Source of the DNA: Moringa oleifera
Taxonomy: Eukaryota > Streptophyta > Magnoliopsida > Brassicales > Moringaceae
Assembly: GCA_021397835.1 (NCBI GenBank)
Contig: JAJFZO010000609.1
Span: 188,501-252,500, forward strand
Direction of reading: 5' to 3'
DNA length: 64,000 bases
Part shown: in pieces, positions 11,820 through 25,100 of the stretch
Numbering within the stretch: the stretch's first letter is position 1
Layout of the letters: the number at the start of each line of letters is the position of its first letter
The notes under the pieces: generated by a model
Seen by the model: the letters and a program-made list of their open reading frames with translations, nothing else
What the model was told of the DNA's origin: nothing
Databases searched by the model: none
Made by a program: the position numbers and the translations under genes

Positions 11820-13871
11820 CTTCATCATGATAGGTGTGTGTATTTTGTCCATGTAAATTTGGCATTTACGATACTTTTGTAAGTACTTGATATAATCTCT
11901 TTTCAAAATTAGCCAACATTACATTGTCCTTATAATTTGACAAGCCATCATAAGTCCACTTATGTGTGTTCTACAAATACCCTCATGGATTTCTCATAGA
12001 ATGGTTTGAGCATCACCAACCTCCATATATCTTAAACAAACTGTTGGCAACACTCTTCTTATGTAGAACATTTCCATTGAGCAAGAAAAATATAGCTACT
12101 CTTCATAAACCATGGGTTGCCTTTGGTTTATTCTTCAATCAATAAGCAATGTGTTAGGGATTAAAAAATGCTTAATTTGATTGGCATCACATAAGAGGGG
12201 AAGCAAAGCAAGGATAGAAATGCAAAGCTTACTTGGAATATGAAGGCTAATGTTGCTAGCACATCCTCCATGTAGTTTTTATCTCTAGATAAATGATTGA
12301 ACCTAACGTCTTCAAATTTTTTAGTAATTTAATTGCCAATTTATAGTAGTAAATAAGCTTTGGGTGTTTGGTTATCTATTCCGTTTTAACTGATATATCA
12401 CTATTACCAAATCCTTAAACCATTTTAACTTTGTAATCTTTTGAATGGTTGCCCATAATCCTATGATGCGTGCCTCATATTCTATCATGTTATTAGTTGA
12501 ATCAAAGTCCAATGGAGTCGTAAAGGGGCAATATTCATCATTCAAGGATTTTAGAACCACTCTATGTCTTAGAGTATGTGATGGGCCATCAAAATACGTC
12601 CGCACATATCCTCTAATTATTCATCCTCATCTTTTGCAGTTATTATTTCCATCAAGTCTTTATTTGGGAATCGAAACTACCAATTAATAATTCTCGTTTA
12701 CAAAATCTATGAAAACTCGGATATGACACTTCCTTTTATTGCTTTATGGAAGACATATATAAGGTCATATTCTAAAAATAATACTTGCCATCTAGTGTGT
12801 TTGCTAAACAAAGATAACTTTTCAAACAAATACTTATTAGGATCCAATTTTATGACAATCCATGCTGTATGTTTTATCAAGTAGTGGTGAAGCTTGTATG
12901 CTACCTAAGTTAAAGCGCAAATATTTTTTTTATATAAGAGTATTTGGATTAGTACTTAATGAACTTCTCACTTTAGTAATAAAATGACATCCTCTTTTTC
13001 CTTGTTTCATCCAACTGTGCTAACATGTAACATAATGACTTCTTATTTATAGTTAAGCATAGAATGAATGGCTCATTAGGAATCTGTAACATCAAAATAG
13101 ATGGATTTAATAAGTACCACTTGACCTTTTCAAAAGCTTGATCATTAATCCATTCTCTAAAATCATTCTTTCCAAGGAGCTTGAATATGAGGTTATAAAT
13201 ATTGGTTAATAGGGAAATAAATTGTGAGATGTAATTCAATCTTCTAGGAAACCATTGAACTTCTTTTACTATTCATGATGGTGGAAAATTTGATTGCTTT
13301 AACTTTATCTGAGTTAACCTCAATGCCATTCTTACCAGCAATGAACCCAAATAATTTCCTATGTTTTACTCTGAAAGTGCATTTCTTTGGGTTTAATCCC
13401 AGTTAGTATTTTTTATATCTCTTAAACAATTTTTTCTTGTCATTTACTTCCATCCTTATTAGATTTTGCAATCATATCATCCATATACATTTCATTTGAT
13501 TTGTACATCTTATCATAGAGTAATATGACCATGGCAAGTTGGTTTATAGTCCCAACATTTTTTCCTTACATGACATCACTTAATAATAGAAAATTCCCCA
13601 TAATGTGATGTGATTTTCTCCATATCTTCTAGTGCCATTTTTATGTGGTTATATTTTGAATATCCACTCATGAAAAATGAATAATGATAATTTGGTAGGG
13701 TTATCCATTGAGTGTCAATGTATGGTAGCAGAAAGTTATTTTTCAAACTAGTTCGATTAAGATCTCAGTAGTCTACACACGTTCCCACGTTTTCCATCTT
13801 TTTCAGGCATAGGGACTATATCGACCACCCATTTAGGATAATTTACCACCACTATAAACCTTACATCAAAC
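11820..13871 (-). pseudogene. Ty3/gypsy pol, 3' part: RT, RNase H, integrase zinc domain
   Basis: Read leftward, the order is reverse transcriptase, RNase H, integrase N-terminus, as in Ty3/gypsy pol. At 13700-13860 an RT block contains YPKWVVDIVPMP, a clear match to the gypsy RT entry motif. At 12372-12605 an RNase H block contains YFDGPSHTL and CPFTTPLDFDSTNNMIEYEA. At 11830-12130 an eroded integrase H2C2 zinc-domain block follows. Many stops and frameshifts make it dead. The RT entry block is cut at 13871 by the CACTA element, and the matching upstream part resumes at 19116. Confidence 0.8.
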
Positions 13872-13874
13872 TCT
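13872..13874. repeat. Target-site duplication TCT, left copy
   Basis: TCT here is repeated at 19113-19115, immediately outside the two ends of the CACTA element. Three bases is the size expected for this superfamily. Confidence 0.6.
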
Positions 13875-15859
13875 TCATACGAAAAAATTAGAATTTAACA
13901 ATGAAATTTTTCGTCATTCACTAAACTTGAAAGTTTTGTCACTAAGGTCTTAACAACAAATTAACGAAGAAAAATTTTCATCATTAAATTGTTAGTTGTA
14001 AAGGTACCTACTGATGAAATTTCAAGTCCATCGCCTAAATAGCGACGGACTAGTTCTTGTTGCTAAGTTAGCAACGGACAATTTCATCATTGATCCGTCA
14101 CCAGCTAGTGATAGATGTGGAACTTTTGATGATGGATTAGTGATGGACTTGCCTGTCACTAAGCAAAGAAACTTGTCATGGTTGTCAAGAAAAATAAATT
14201 AAATTCTTGTATAAAAATAAAATTAAACTGTAGTATAAATGAGTAACATCATTTCTATGGAGATTGGTTAGATTTATTTTTCATGCGAAGCAAAACAAGT
14301 AAAATAAAAGAGATTTAGGTTTTGAGAATTAAAAGTATGTAAAATAAAATTAACAATAACAAGATTTAGTTGAAACAAAATTAATATAATAAAACATTTA
14401 GTCAAAAGAATAATTTCAGAATTGGTTTAAAAATTGATCATTGATGCAAACATAAGAATCTTTTATTCTTTACCAAATTGGTTATGATTATTAGTACAAT
14501 CTAACAACCTATTTCCTTTTACATATTTAATAACCAAGATACAATATCTAGTTTTTTTTTTTTTTACCAATGAATAGCTCTAAATATGATCTTAATATTT
14601 AATCTACCAATAATGTTAAAAATTACTGAGAATACCAATTCTAACCAGCAACCACATATGTAGGTTCATTTAAAATAGATTATATATCTCCATAATATAA
14701 ATTAAAAACCATCTTTATAATCAATTACGTTATTTACCATTTATATTAGAACATTTAAACAATTAAGAATTTAATATTCTAATTAGCAATATATTATCTT
14801 GATGATTAAACAAAGGATCATTTTTTGTTGCAAGCAATAAAAATAATAATTTCAACAAGTACATAACATATATAAATAATGAAGCAAAAAAATAAATAAA
14901 ATCAATTAGATCTCACAATTCTTGAAAAACTAAATCTTTGATTATCTTTTGACTAAAAATGATGTTTACCAATCCATGAGAAAAGAAGAGAAGCCGTAAA
15001 AAAGAAGAAGATAGAAATTAGAGTGTGAATTTTTTATTGTGGAAAATACCTCTTCTTTATATAATAATTCATAAATAATATCCTACTTTCATTGGGACTC
15101 TTAAAAATAAGGTAGAGTAAAGATAAAATCTTTACAATCACTTTTTTAAATAAAAGATTAAGTCATGCTTCTAACAGAATTTTAATGCAATTAGCTGTAC
15201 CAACGCCTTATCCAAAGACATCTTTTAGTTCGTTTACACCTTTTAGAATCTAATTTTGCATCTCCAAATTAAGTGAATTTAAGTCCATCTTAATTGAATT
15301 CCTTAATCCATCCTACTAAATATGAAATATAGCGAAAATTCAAGATTTAAACATATATAACTAATAAAAACATGAGAAAATAAAACAATATATATAACTA
15401 TTATGCATTTTATCAACTAGCAATAGACTTAATCTATCGCTATATCTGCCAAGTCAACAATGGATTTTTTTTCCATCGTTAAATTATTTTAATTTTTTTT
15501 AAAATATTTAATTAAATATTTATTTTTTAGTCTAACTATTTATTGTTTTTATATTATTCAATTATAATCCATAAATCGTCATATTAAGAAATAAAAAAGT
15601 TAAATTAAATTTAATTCAATTTACATTTATTAAGAAAAAGTTAATTAATACACAACATTGTATTGTTCTAATCAACTACCATCAAGAAAAATGAAAATCA
15701 ACCTAAATATCAATTGGAACCATCAAGGTCCCTCTGCTCATAACATGTATGATCCGTCTCTCTTTCCTAATGTTTTTATTATCCATAGCCTTCATATGAG
15801 AGTGCATTTCTTGCATTGTTGCATTTTAACAAACTTATCCACTGTTGGAGCTACTGCCT

Positions 15860-16600
15860 GAGTAATAGGATCGAGCCTAAGAGTCATGTCTGTATGCTCA
15901 ATACTTCTTCTCTTCACCTATTAACTCATAGTAAACGTGAGTGTAGTTTATCTCACAAGTTTCAAAAGATTCCTCTTGTGACTGAAAAATAAAGGTAATC
16001 AACTCCTTAATGCGATCCTACAAGGAAAAAAAATTATGTGAACCGATTCATTACCTAAATTGAATAATCAAATAAAGATTTATATAATTAATATCATTTA
16101 TTAAATGGTATAAAAATCCAATTTACCTGCACTTGTCTAGCATGTTCGTCGATGAACTCACATGATTGGACTTCATGGTATGAGTTCGCTTAAAAAGTTC
16201 TATAGGAGTTGGATCTTGGCCCAACTCTTTTGCTTAATTAGAAAAAAAAAGTGATAAATAAGCAATAGTTTACCATTTTTATTTAAATTTATGTAAATAA
16301 TTTAAATGTCATATGTATCAAGCGTTGGTAATGATTTTGCAGAGAGCATGAACCTGCACTATGTTGATATAGAGATTAGACCCAGATATGCATGTTTCGC
16401 TCCATTGATATCTAGAGTCATCTCATACTTTTTTTTTATACTTTGGATGGTTTCATTGTTCCTACTACTGCTCCCATGTATAATCTAGAACAAAGTAAGG
16501 CCTACTTTTTACCTTATGTCAACAAGTATAAATTAAATAAGTATATCGCTTGGCGGCTTTAGCTTCCTATTCACATCACATCATGCCATCCATCACTTCA
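15860..16600 (-). pseudogene. En/Spm transposase remnant (Transposase_24-like)
   Basis: On the minus strand at about 16230-16125 the reading AKELGQDPTPIELFKRTHT matches the 'G..PT..ELF..TH' signature of the plant Ptta/En/Spm transposase family (Transposase_24). The neighbouring sequence to 15860 continues in broken frames. It lies downstream of the DUF4216-like remnant in the transcription direction, the usual order in plant CACTA elements. Confidence 0.55.
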
Positions 16601-16899
16601 TCCCATGTAAAAATGTTTCTATAAGAGTAAATGATAAGTAAATATGATAACATATGACATTATATTATATATATTTGTAAATAATTGTACATTGAATTCT
16701 TCAAAGTAAAAGTCCTTGATTTTTGGAAAAATTGTCTTCACATCTACTCAAATTGATCAACCTTTTCTTAAGAGATCTTATAAATTCTTACAAAATTATT
16801 TAAAGGCTCAATCTTATGAAATTAAACAACACAAAAATCATCAAATACATTAACTGAATTTATAAAGAAAATGGTACAAATATAAAAAATAATTATGAA

Positions 16900-17800
16900 T
16901 CCTTACGTGTTATTGGCTACATAAATTTGTTGTTTGCCCATACTTTTTTAAAGTAAATATCTTAATAGTAGCAAATTCTAAAGAGCCAAAAGCAAAGTTA
17001 GCGAACCTATCTACAGGGTACAAATGTTGTATGTAGAGCTCGTGCAGTTGTGTCCTCTTCGTTATTTAGAAGAAGTAAAAATGGAGATGTTGATCATGTA
17101 CTATCAATGCCATAACCTCCTATTTTGAAGTCCCCTTATCTTCCTTGTTCTTTCATCTAATCCTGTTGGAATGGTATGCCCTTTTCATCATCATCAATAT
17201 CTATTAATATCCCACTTGGATCATTTAAAAAGATAGGATGTTTATCCACATCAATCTTAATTTAATGAACATCTATCTTATCGTCTTGAAAATGAATAAC
17301 TTAGGTTTATACAAATATAAACTAGATTCTAGAAGTTCAATGATAAACGTAACTTTTATTTTGTAAACAATCCACTAATCACGCTTGTCGTGTCTTAAGG
17401 TTGGGCAAGGAACATAATAAACATAAGTTGCTTAAAATTCTAAAACAAATAGTTCATACTTATTTAATTTATTAGTGTGATTAACATCCACTAGATTATA
17501 TTATTTTTGTATTTTAGAATCCATATTTAATATCGGATCAAGCTATTCACATTTGAACAAAATGGTTCACTTGATTGGTAATGCAATGTATTCTTGTTTT
17601 GATACCTCTACCAATATATCATAATAGTCACTTATACCTATATTACAATTAGACCTTTTAATGCAGACTCTACTATTCATAGCTCTATTCGAGAGGTGTT
17701 TTAGTGTGAAAATTATATCTATTAATATAATACCTAGATATGACTTCACAAACCTTAATGGAAGTTTTGTGATGGTCCTTGATAAAGTTGTTGACAATAA
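16900..17800 (-). pseudogene. CACTA TnpD C-terminal remnant (DUF4216-like)
   Basis: The frame 17797-17567 contains NSRVCIKRS and SDYYDILVEVSKQEYIALPI, which match the 'NSGV...YYG.L.EI..L.Y' start of the DUF4216 module found at the C-terminus of En/Spm TnpD proteins. Further eroded coding sequence extends to about 16920, including DKHPIFLNDPSGILIDIDDD. Multiple stops interrupt it. Confidence 0.6.
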
Positions 17801-19112
17801 AATTTAGTCAGTTATGTACTTATAAATATAGAAAGTGGGTTATTTGACTATGTTTACCAAAAGAAAATTTGACCCATAAGGGTTTAAATTACAGGTACTC
17901 ACATATTCGTTGAACCAACTTGAAAATTAAAGCTCAAGATGAGTGTTAACATCATCAGTGCTTATAAAAGAACAATATTCACGTAATTAAGAAATATAAG
18001 TCTTGTAAACATTAGTTTGACAAAAATGATTAGTAGTATAAGAAGTACTTGTGTGCGGATCGACAACAAATTATTATGGTTGAGCCTTGAAACTACTTAT
18101 GAACAGTTTCACTTTTAGGTATTTAATAAAATATACATGTGAGTGGCCCAATTTTCATCATTTATCAACTATCTTGATTGTTCTTTTTCCAAATGCCTAA
18201 CCTAAATGTTTAAATATAAAGAGATTTTCTTCATGCTCTTTTGACTCATAGTCATTAGCATCATTCCATGGCACTTTTTAATGTCATGGATTGACATGTG
18301 GCTTGAAGCAATGTGAGCAAAATGATGATACTTCTTTAACTAAATATGCGTTACATATTGAATATTCCACTTTTGTTTTATTTTTTACATTGTTTTTCAA
18401 TTTTCATAGGTACATACAATGACAATTAAGATTGATCAAATAAGTAAAATATTCTTATGAAACTGATAAAGTAATTAAGTGACAATATAATTAGTACATT
18501 TCAAATGGATACATTCATTGATACTGCACTAGACTAGTTGTCTCCGCTTTATAGGCTAGGTGCACAAAAAGATATTTTATTGAGTCAAAGAAACTTGGTG
18601 AAAATATATGCTCAAGCTCACATAAAATTATAAGGATTTTTTTTTCATAAGTAGCAGCCTGCAAGGCTGTTGTTACCTCGTTAGCAAGGGAAAGGAAAAG
18701 GGAGGTGTGCGTATGAGTTAGTAGGAAAAAAAAAAGGCTTGTGATGGACCTAATTCTATCACTAACCATTAAAATCAGCAAATGACTTCTGTTTTCGTTG
18801 CCATTTAATGATGAACATGAAAACAACGAACATTGAAGCCCATTACTAAACTTGAAGTGGCCACTCAACTTAGCGATGATCACCTAAGTCCATCACTAGA
18901 TTTTACTTTTTAGGATATAAAAAATTATTAAAAATTTTTAAAAATATGTTCTAATGATGGATGTTAAGTCTATTAACAAATTCTATCATCAGTTCACTGT
19001 TAGGTCAAAAAATATTAATTCTATAGCATTTTTGTCACTAGTTGATTGCTAATTCGTAATAGAAAACGTCCATCGTTAAATTTTACTACTATTTTCATAA
19101 TTTTTTAAAGTG

Positions 19113-19115
19113 TCT
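19113..19115. repeat. Target-site duplication TCT, right copy
   Basis: Pairs with 13872-13874 on the other side of the CACTA element. Confidence 0.6.
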
Positions 19116-19440
19116 TATGTATTTCTTCTTTAATTTTAAGCAATGTTTTAGGTTTCATTCCCTTTAATTTTTGTTGGACTAGTTTGCACCCTACCTTTAA
19201 ACGCAATTTATGTTTGATGATACTACCATTCAACCTCGAAATGTCTTTATAAGACTATGCAAATACATATGAAAGTCCTTTAACAATTCTGTTAGAGCTA
19301 ATCGTAACGATAGTGGCAATATAGTTTTAATTTTTAATTTTTTCAATCATCATCATTCCCCCAAATAACCATCTAAATGGCCGCTTTATAGACATCTAAT
19401 TTTACGTTAAGAAGTTCAATTTGGGATCATTGTGCAAAAA
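19116..19440 (-). pseudogene. Ty3/gypsy pol, upstream part of the same split copy
   Basis: Minus-strand reading gives the region preceding the RT entry, with an eroded 'YVFAxSYKD' block followed by 'LVQQKLKGMKPKTL' and 'KIKEEIHK', stopping exactly at the CACTA end. In intact Tat/Athila-type gypsy elements this directly precedes the block found at 13870. The two halves therefore belong to one copy, apart from a one-base offset. Nothing recognisable of protease or gag follows to the right. Confidence 0.75.
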
Positions 19441-19501
19441 AAAAAAAAAAAAAGTGAAGGATTATATGCATAATCATAAGGATAAGGAGAGAATTCTGAA
19501 T

Positions 19502-19752
19502 GGGGCCAGATGTGAGGATTGACATCGACATCATAACTATGACTTAGAGTCTTAAGGGTAAAAGACGAGGTCATAAGTTAAGATCGACATCAACATTGGA
19601 ATTGTGACTTAAAATTTCAAAGGTAAAAGAACAAGGTTAGATGTCAAGGTCAGCATTAGCTAGCATCAAATTTAAGATAGTATTTTGAGGATAAAAAATA
19701 GGGTTAGTATTAGCATCAAGCCATGCATTAAGGCATATCAAGATAAAAGATT
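19502..19752. repeat. Diverged 65-67 base minisatellite, four units
   Basis: Units start at about 19502, 19567, 19633 and 19700. Each begins with a G-rich GAGGTCA/AAGGTTAG block, carries a GACATC-type centre and ends in GGTAAAAGA or GATAAAAGAT. The last unit is shortened. It may be part of the non-coding internal region of the neighbouring gypsy element. Confidence 0.6.
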
Positions 19753-20724
19753 AAAACTCTTACATGATTGTTGAAGTTTGAGTGAGTAGGTACACTGTAA
19801 AAACTTTAAGTCGTGATTGTTAAGAATTGATATTGATAAGAATAAATAAGTTTGATTGATCATTGCAATAGGTTATGATGGTGAACACTGATTAGATCAT
19901 CCATACTGAGTATTCTAAACTAGAAAAGAAACCCAAATGGTTAGCTAAATACAAGAGAGATTAGTAAGTTAGAAAAAAAAAAAAGACTAGTAAGGATGGA
20001 AAGATCAATCCTGGTGTTAATGTCTTTGGTTCATCCAAATCAGTTTATGATTAAAGAAGAATATAGATATTCAATAATGGTTTGCAAGTTTTAGACAAAC
20101 AGTTACTAAAACCTATTTTTGAGGTTTTAAGTAAAAAAGAAATTAAGAAGAAGAAAAAAAAAAGAATAGGTAAGCTCATTTTAAAGAATTTTAGTTGTTT
20201 TCTAATAATATTGAAAATAAAAAATTAAAAATAGAGTTTTTATTATCACAATGAGGTCTAAAATTGATGACCTCGAAGTGACAACTTTTCTTTGATCTCG
20301 AATCTAAATCTTGAAATTTATTTTAGCTTATTTGTTTGATAAAAAGTATATAAAAGAAAGAGTCGTTACCAATCTTTTTTATGAAGTGATGAGCCATTAA
20401 AATCAATTTTATTTTCTAAAATTCTTTTTTTAAAGAAAGGAAGAACACAAGAATAAAAATTTTACAACGTAGTGGTCTACCTCACCAAGAAACCTAAGCT
20501 TTGAAATTAGTTATGGGTGAGTAAAAATTGGCACCTTCATAACCCCCATAAATTGGTACCACTCAAATGAAAGTGTATTCCAATGATCCATTTAATAAAA
20601 TTTGAAATTGATTCCCAATATTGATATAAATGAGACATGTGATTTCTTCTTTATCAAAGATCACTTTGAGATATCTAATATTGAATAGAAAAAGGTATAT
20701 TCAATTCTCCTGCATTCATAATAA
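19753..20724. other. AT-rich intergenic DNA, possible LTR debris
   Basis: No gene. The stretch 20450-20570 on the minus strand (TACTCACCCATAACTAATTT, then a GAGGTAGACCAC block) loosely recalls the LTR regions of Tat-type gypsy elements, but no partner was found. Confidence 0.3.
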
Positions 20725-21197
20725 CACCAAAAAATTTTAAGGATATTACAAAAACACCTAAAAGAATATATACTAACATTTTTAATTTATTGAAATTACT
20801 AAAATCGGTTATTTTGTGTTTTGAATTATTGATAAATTAATTGTGCAAGTGAATTTCAATTTAATTCAATTGGTCCACGTCTTTCATTACTTTTCATATT
20901 GAAATTGAAATTTTGCATAATGAATGTAAGCTTAAAGCCAATGTAATTCAATATTTACTAATGAATACAAACATTAATCAATATATAAATACATATTTAC
21001 TGTTGTATGAAAAAATTTGTCAATATATGTGAAATATTTACTGATGTTAGAAAAAAAAAGTGTTAGTATATATCAGATATTTACAAGTGACACATAAAAA
21101 TGTCTCTTCGTAAATACTAGAGATTTATAGAGGAACGAAAAAATGTATCTTACTACTGGCTAGTATAAAATAGTCATTATATATAAAATTTTTTGTG
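20725..21197. mobile_element. Candidate short CACTA-like MITE
   Basis: The left end CACCAAAAAATTTTAAGGATA and the reverse complement of the right end CACAAAAAATTTTATATATA form imperfect terminal inverted repeats about 470 bases apart. The interior has repeated TTTACTGATG/TATTTACAAG-type motifs. No clear three-base target duplication, so the boundaries are tentative. Confidence 0.3.
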
Positions 21198-21700
21198 ATA
21201 CCATAGATATCCAACATTATAGACTAGATAATTATTAATGAAAGAGAAATTTGTCATTAAAAGTAAATTTTTTTCAAGTAAACCTTTACAAACATCAAGA
21301 TTTATTAAAAATTAATGATAAAGATTGTAGTTCGTAAATGTATATCATATTTTTTAATGACGGATAATAAAATGATAATTTTTTTTTTGTGTTAATAATG
21401 ACTATGTATCTTTTAACGAACAAAAATATTTATCACTATTTATTTATATATATATATATTCATCACAAAATAAAATTTAATTTGATGATGGTTCTATTTG
21501 TTTTTTTAATTAAATCAAAAGAATTTTTTCTAGTTTTATGATTGAAACCGATTGTGATAATACTATTTGTAAAATCTATTTGTATATTGTCACATCATGC
21601 ATGTACCACCTCAACTTGCTACAATCTTAAGAATCCTAGTCTACTTAACATTGATTCATCACATTATTAATTGATTTTCAAGTACAGCCTGCAATAAATT
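21198..21700. other. AT-rich intergenic DNA
   Basis: No recognised gene. Contains a (TA)n run near 21447-21460 and short motifs of the TTAATGACGG type similar to transposon subterminal repeats. Confidence 0.4.
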
Positions 21701-21788
21701 GCTTAGCCCAAAACACGGCTGTGATATTTGAGGCAATAATACAAAGAAGGCACATTAAATCATTCATAGAGGAAAACTTTAATTTCTC

Positions 21789-21794
21789 TTTATT
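21789..21794 (-). terminator. Polyadenylation signal candidate for the LRR gene
   Basis: AATAAA on the minus strand, about 325 bases beyond the stop codon of the LRR gene. The sequence between is non-repetitive and fits a 3' untranslated region. Confidence 0.35.
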
Positions 21795-22116
21795 TCTGAA
21801 AACCACATAATAAAAGAGGAACGGATAGTAAGTAAGACTCTTATGACACTTACACAGACATGTACATGTAAACTGGCGCAAGTAACTCGTATCCCTGGTG
21901 GGTCTTACAATGACACGATAGCCCCACATATCCATGACATGCATGTACTCATTAGGATACAAATACAAGTATAAATGCCCAAGAAACGACCTCATTTAGA
22001 CAGTCTCTGTGATACTATGCATACATACCAAAACCTACAGTTACTATGTACTATGATGCTCCAAAAGAAACTGTCTTTTCTTGCTTGTGCAAGGATCGAT
22101 GCCGGGCGTCTACTCC

Positions 22117-25100
22117 TCATCTGGCAAAGTACGTTCGTGGGGAGAAGAGACGACGCGGTGAGAACATCCCCATGTACCTCGGTGAAGCAAGTCCATCAAT
22201 GGAGCGATAATCAGACATGATAAACCCTACTCGGTCTTCCCGATGTGCATTTCTAGTGTTGCCATGGAAGGTGCCATACTTCACCAACTTGCCAACCCAG
22301 GACTTCTTCTTTGCTGGGCTCTTGTGCCCTGCATTCATCTTCTCGCTCAGGTACTCCTTAACTGCATACAGGCTTTGCTCCACCACCTCGATCGGCGGTG
22401 AAACCAGCGGGTTTCCTTCGACGGAGAGCTTCTGGAGCTTCTTGAGGCAACCAATGGAGTCGGGCAATGCAGTAATCTTGTTGTAGCTGACGTCAAGTTC
22501 CACGAGGGACATTAGGAGACCGATGGAGTATGGTAAGGAATCAAGATACTGGAAGTTTTGACTGACGTTTAGGACTTCGAGATTGATTAAGTTCTCCAGG
22601 TCCTGGGGAAGGGACCTGAGGCAGTTGAGTCGCGCATCTAAAACGCGCAGGGAGGTCATGTGGGTGATGGACTGTGGAAGAAAAACGAGCTTGTTTGAGT
22701 TCACAGAGAGCTTCTTCAGGTTGATCAGTTCAAAGCCGATGGTGTCTGGTAACCTTGTTAGCTCGTTGAAGTTGGCATTCAGTTCTTCTAGGGACCTGGG
22801 TATTTTCGGACAAAAATTATCAGAAGATCATTGTTAGTTTATTAAAAGGCGTACTTGACAGAGTGATTAAGGAAAAAAGAATGAAAAAGAAAATACTGCT
22901 GAGAAGAAAATAGCAAGCGTCTTGCAAAATCAGGACTTGTTTATTACACAGGGAAAATAGTTGGAACGTGGCGGTAAGAACAATTTCCACAGAAAGATGT
23001 TGACTTTACATTAGCCACTAACTTTCTATCCGCATGCGCGCCACTCTCGGCAGATATAATGCAAAGGACAAATTGACACGTTGATAATTGTCCCTCAAAA
23101 TCCGTATTGTCCAAATCGACACCCCCGAAGCAATTATTACATAAACAAGATTGCTTAAAAATTCCTGCATCTCTTGTAACCTTAATTTTACATCCTAGCT
23201 AGCAATCTGTTATTTCAAGGCTTTAAACTTTTAAAGTAAGGATAATTCCATTATCAGAAAGTTGGATTTTCAAAAGAAATGAAGTTAATTACTTAAAAAA
23301 TAGCTACCCACAATTAATAATATTGAAACCAATATTCACCACATAAGTTATCTATATAAAATATCAGATCGATCGATGCAAATTTTTTTAAAGAGATGTA
23401 GAAGCTGATGCTGAGAATATTGATGGAAACATCTCATATGATGAAGTTATATTGTTCCAATTAATGTGAAAGCAAAGGTAGGAACTTTACAAATATAGTA
23501 ATAATAATAACACATGATGAGTTTATGTAGTTGAGAGGTGTCATGAATGACTCCAACTTGCATAACTTTATTTGCTTATTTTCAACCAGCTCTGTAATCA
23601 GCAACGGGGCTGCAATTAATATTTGGTGGTCCTTTGATGTCATCTCTTACATTTAGAAAAACATTAGATAGCACAAAGGGGCACGCAACTTGTGCCAGTA
23701 AACTTATTGTATCCGTTCATGTCACTCCTTTCTTTTTCTTTTGGTCAATATCAAGTGCTCTTATTGGGGACATAATCAGTGGGCTAAACCAATCAAGGTT
23801 TGGTGACAACTTACCATTATATTTTTCTAAGCAACAAGGGAAATCTTGATTCAACTATTGACACACCATGCACATATACCCGAAGTGATGAACTTAGAAC
23901 TAGGAGTAGGCTCTCTCTTTAATTTTAGATTCTAAGTAATTCCCATCTAAACATTATATCATACTTTTTAGGGCATATAAATTCTCTTCAATGAGCTGAT
24001 ATTGTTATAGAATTATAACAGTGATCGTAGCAGAAGGAGAGGGCAAACCTGCAGTTTTCGATGGTTTTAGGGAGAGCTTCAATAAGATTGCCAGAAACAT
24101 TAAGAAGCTTGAGCTTTGAGAGGCAGCCAATTGAGTTTGGAAGGAGTTTGAGCTGATTTGAGCGGACATCCAACACCACCACATTTAGCAATCTTGCTGT
24201 TAAGGATTCTGGTATGCTCTGAGAAATTTATGGCCCCAAAAAATGGAGGAAACATCATCTGGTTAGTCACATGTACATCCATCCATTTATATAAGTAAAC
24301 TTAATTTGATGAAGTCAAATGAACGCTGGTGGCAATTCTACACCTTAAGGTTTATATTAAACAAATACAAAAAATTGAATTTTTTTGTGTTTTTTTTTAT
24401 TTTCGTCATACAAAATATAGCCTATATATTACAAATACTATTCTATTTTGGGCTTATATATGTCTTGTTTTGCTAGCTTGAAGAACACCACCCAAAAGGA
24501 AATTTTGAATACCTAATAATTTCGAAATGGAAATTGAATTAGCACAAAAGTTAATACCGTTCATGCATGGTTCAGTCTGATCAGAAAATGAAATATTTAG
24601 GAAGATCCAAAACTTGACCCCTGATGGGATATTCCTCATCATCAGAAGCTATCCAAAAATATGAGAGAAATAAGGATAAACAACTTGGTCCACGTAACTA
24701 TTTTAGGTGTAAACTCTTTCAGATAACTTTTTGGTTATTTAAGAAAAACATGACGTTTTGGGTATCTGTGACAAAAATAGGAAGAAAAAGAAAAAGAAAA
24801 GAAGGCAACAAGGAAGAGAGATAAGGAAACGTTTAGTTTTTGACCAGAACCAGATGTGAAAAGGAAGATTTGGGTTTTTGAAGAATTTTCTGAAGCTGAC
24901 AATTCAACAAAAACAAATTCACCATTAGAAATCGTAACTGGGCATGCAGGTTGTTGATAGAAAGAAAGTGTTTGGATTTATTTCATATATTTAGACACTA
25001 CTGGGTAAAAATGTATAACATACGGAGAAGAAAGAAATATTGACTAATGGTATTAAGAGACACCTGCAAATTGTTATTGGAAAGGTCTAGTTTGCAAATC

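Larger units (their letters stand above)
13875..19112 (-). mobile_element. CACTA (En/Spm) DNA transposon, 5.2 kb, decayed
   Basis: The left end (TCATACGAAAAAATTA) and the reverse complement of the right end (CACTTTAAAAAATTA) are degenerate versions of the CACTACAAGAAAATT terminus. Both ends carry subterminal repeats of the type AGTGATGGAC or GCGACGGAC and complements (13890-14170 and 18730-19075). Inside, minus-strand remnants of transposase proteins are found at about 17800-16900 and 16600-15860. A TCT duplication flanks the element, and the gypsy pol reading resumes on the other side. The main TnpD catalytic segment was not found, so it is probably internally deleted and non-autonomous. Confidence 0.75.

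Noticed and set aside
18515..18883. 122-codon minus-strand frame in the CACTA element
   Set aside because: It lies in the subterminal repeat region, contains simple-sequence stretches and shows no transposase motif.
19502..19752. Regular repeat-spacer look suggesting a CRISPR-like array
   Set aside because: The units are adjacent and diverge along their whole length, with no conserved repeat plus variable spacer. The context is a plant transposon.
22217..22837. Plus-strand open frames opposite the LRR exon
   Set aside because: They are antisense shadows of the minus-strand LRR coding sequence, which splices into a complete family-like protein.
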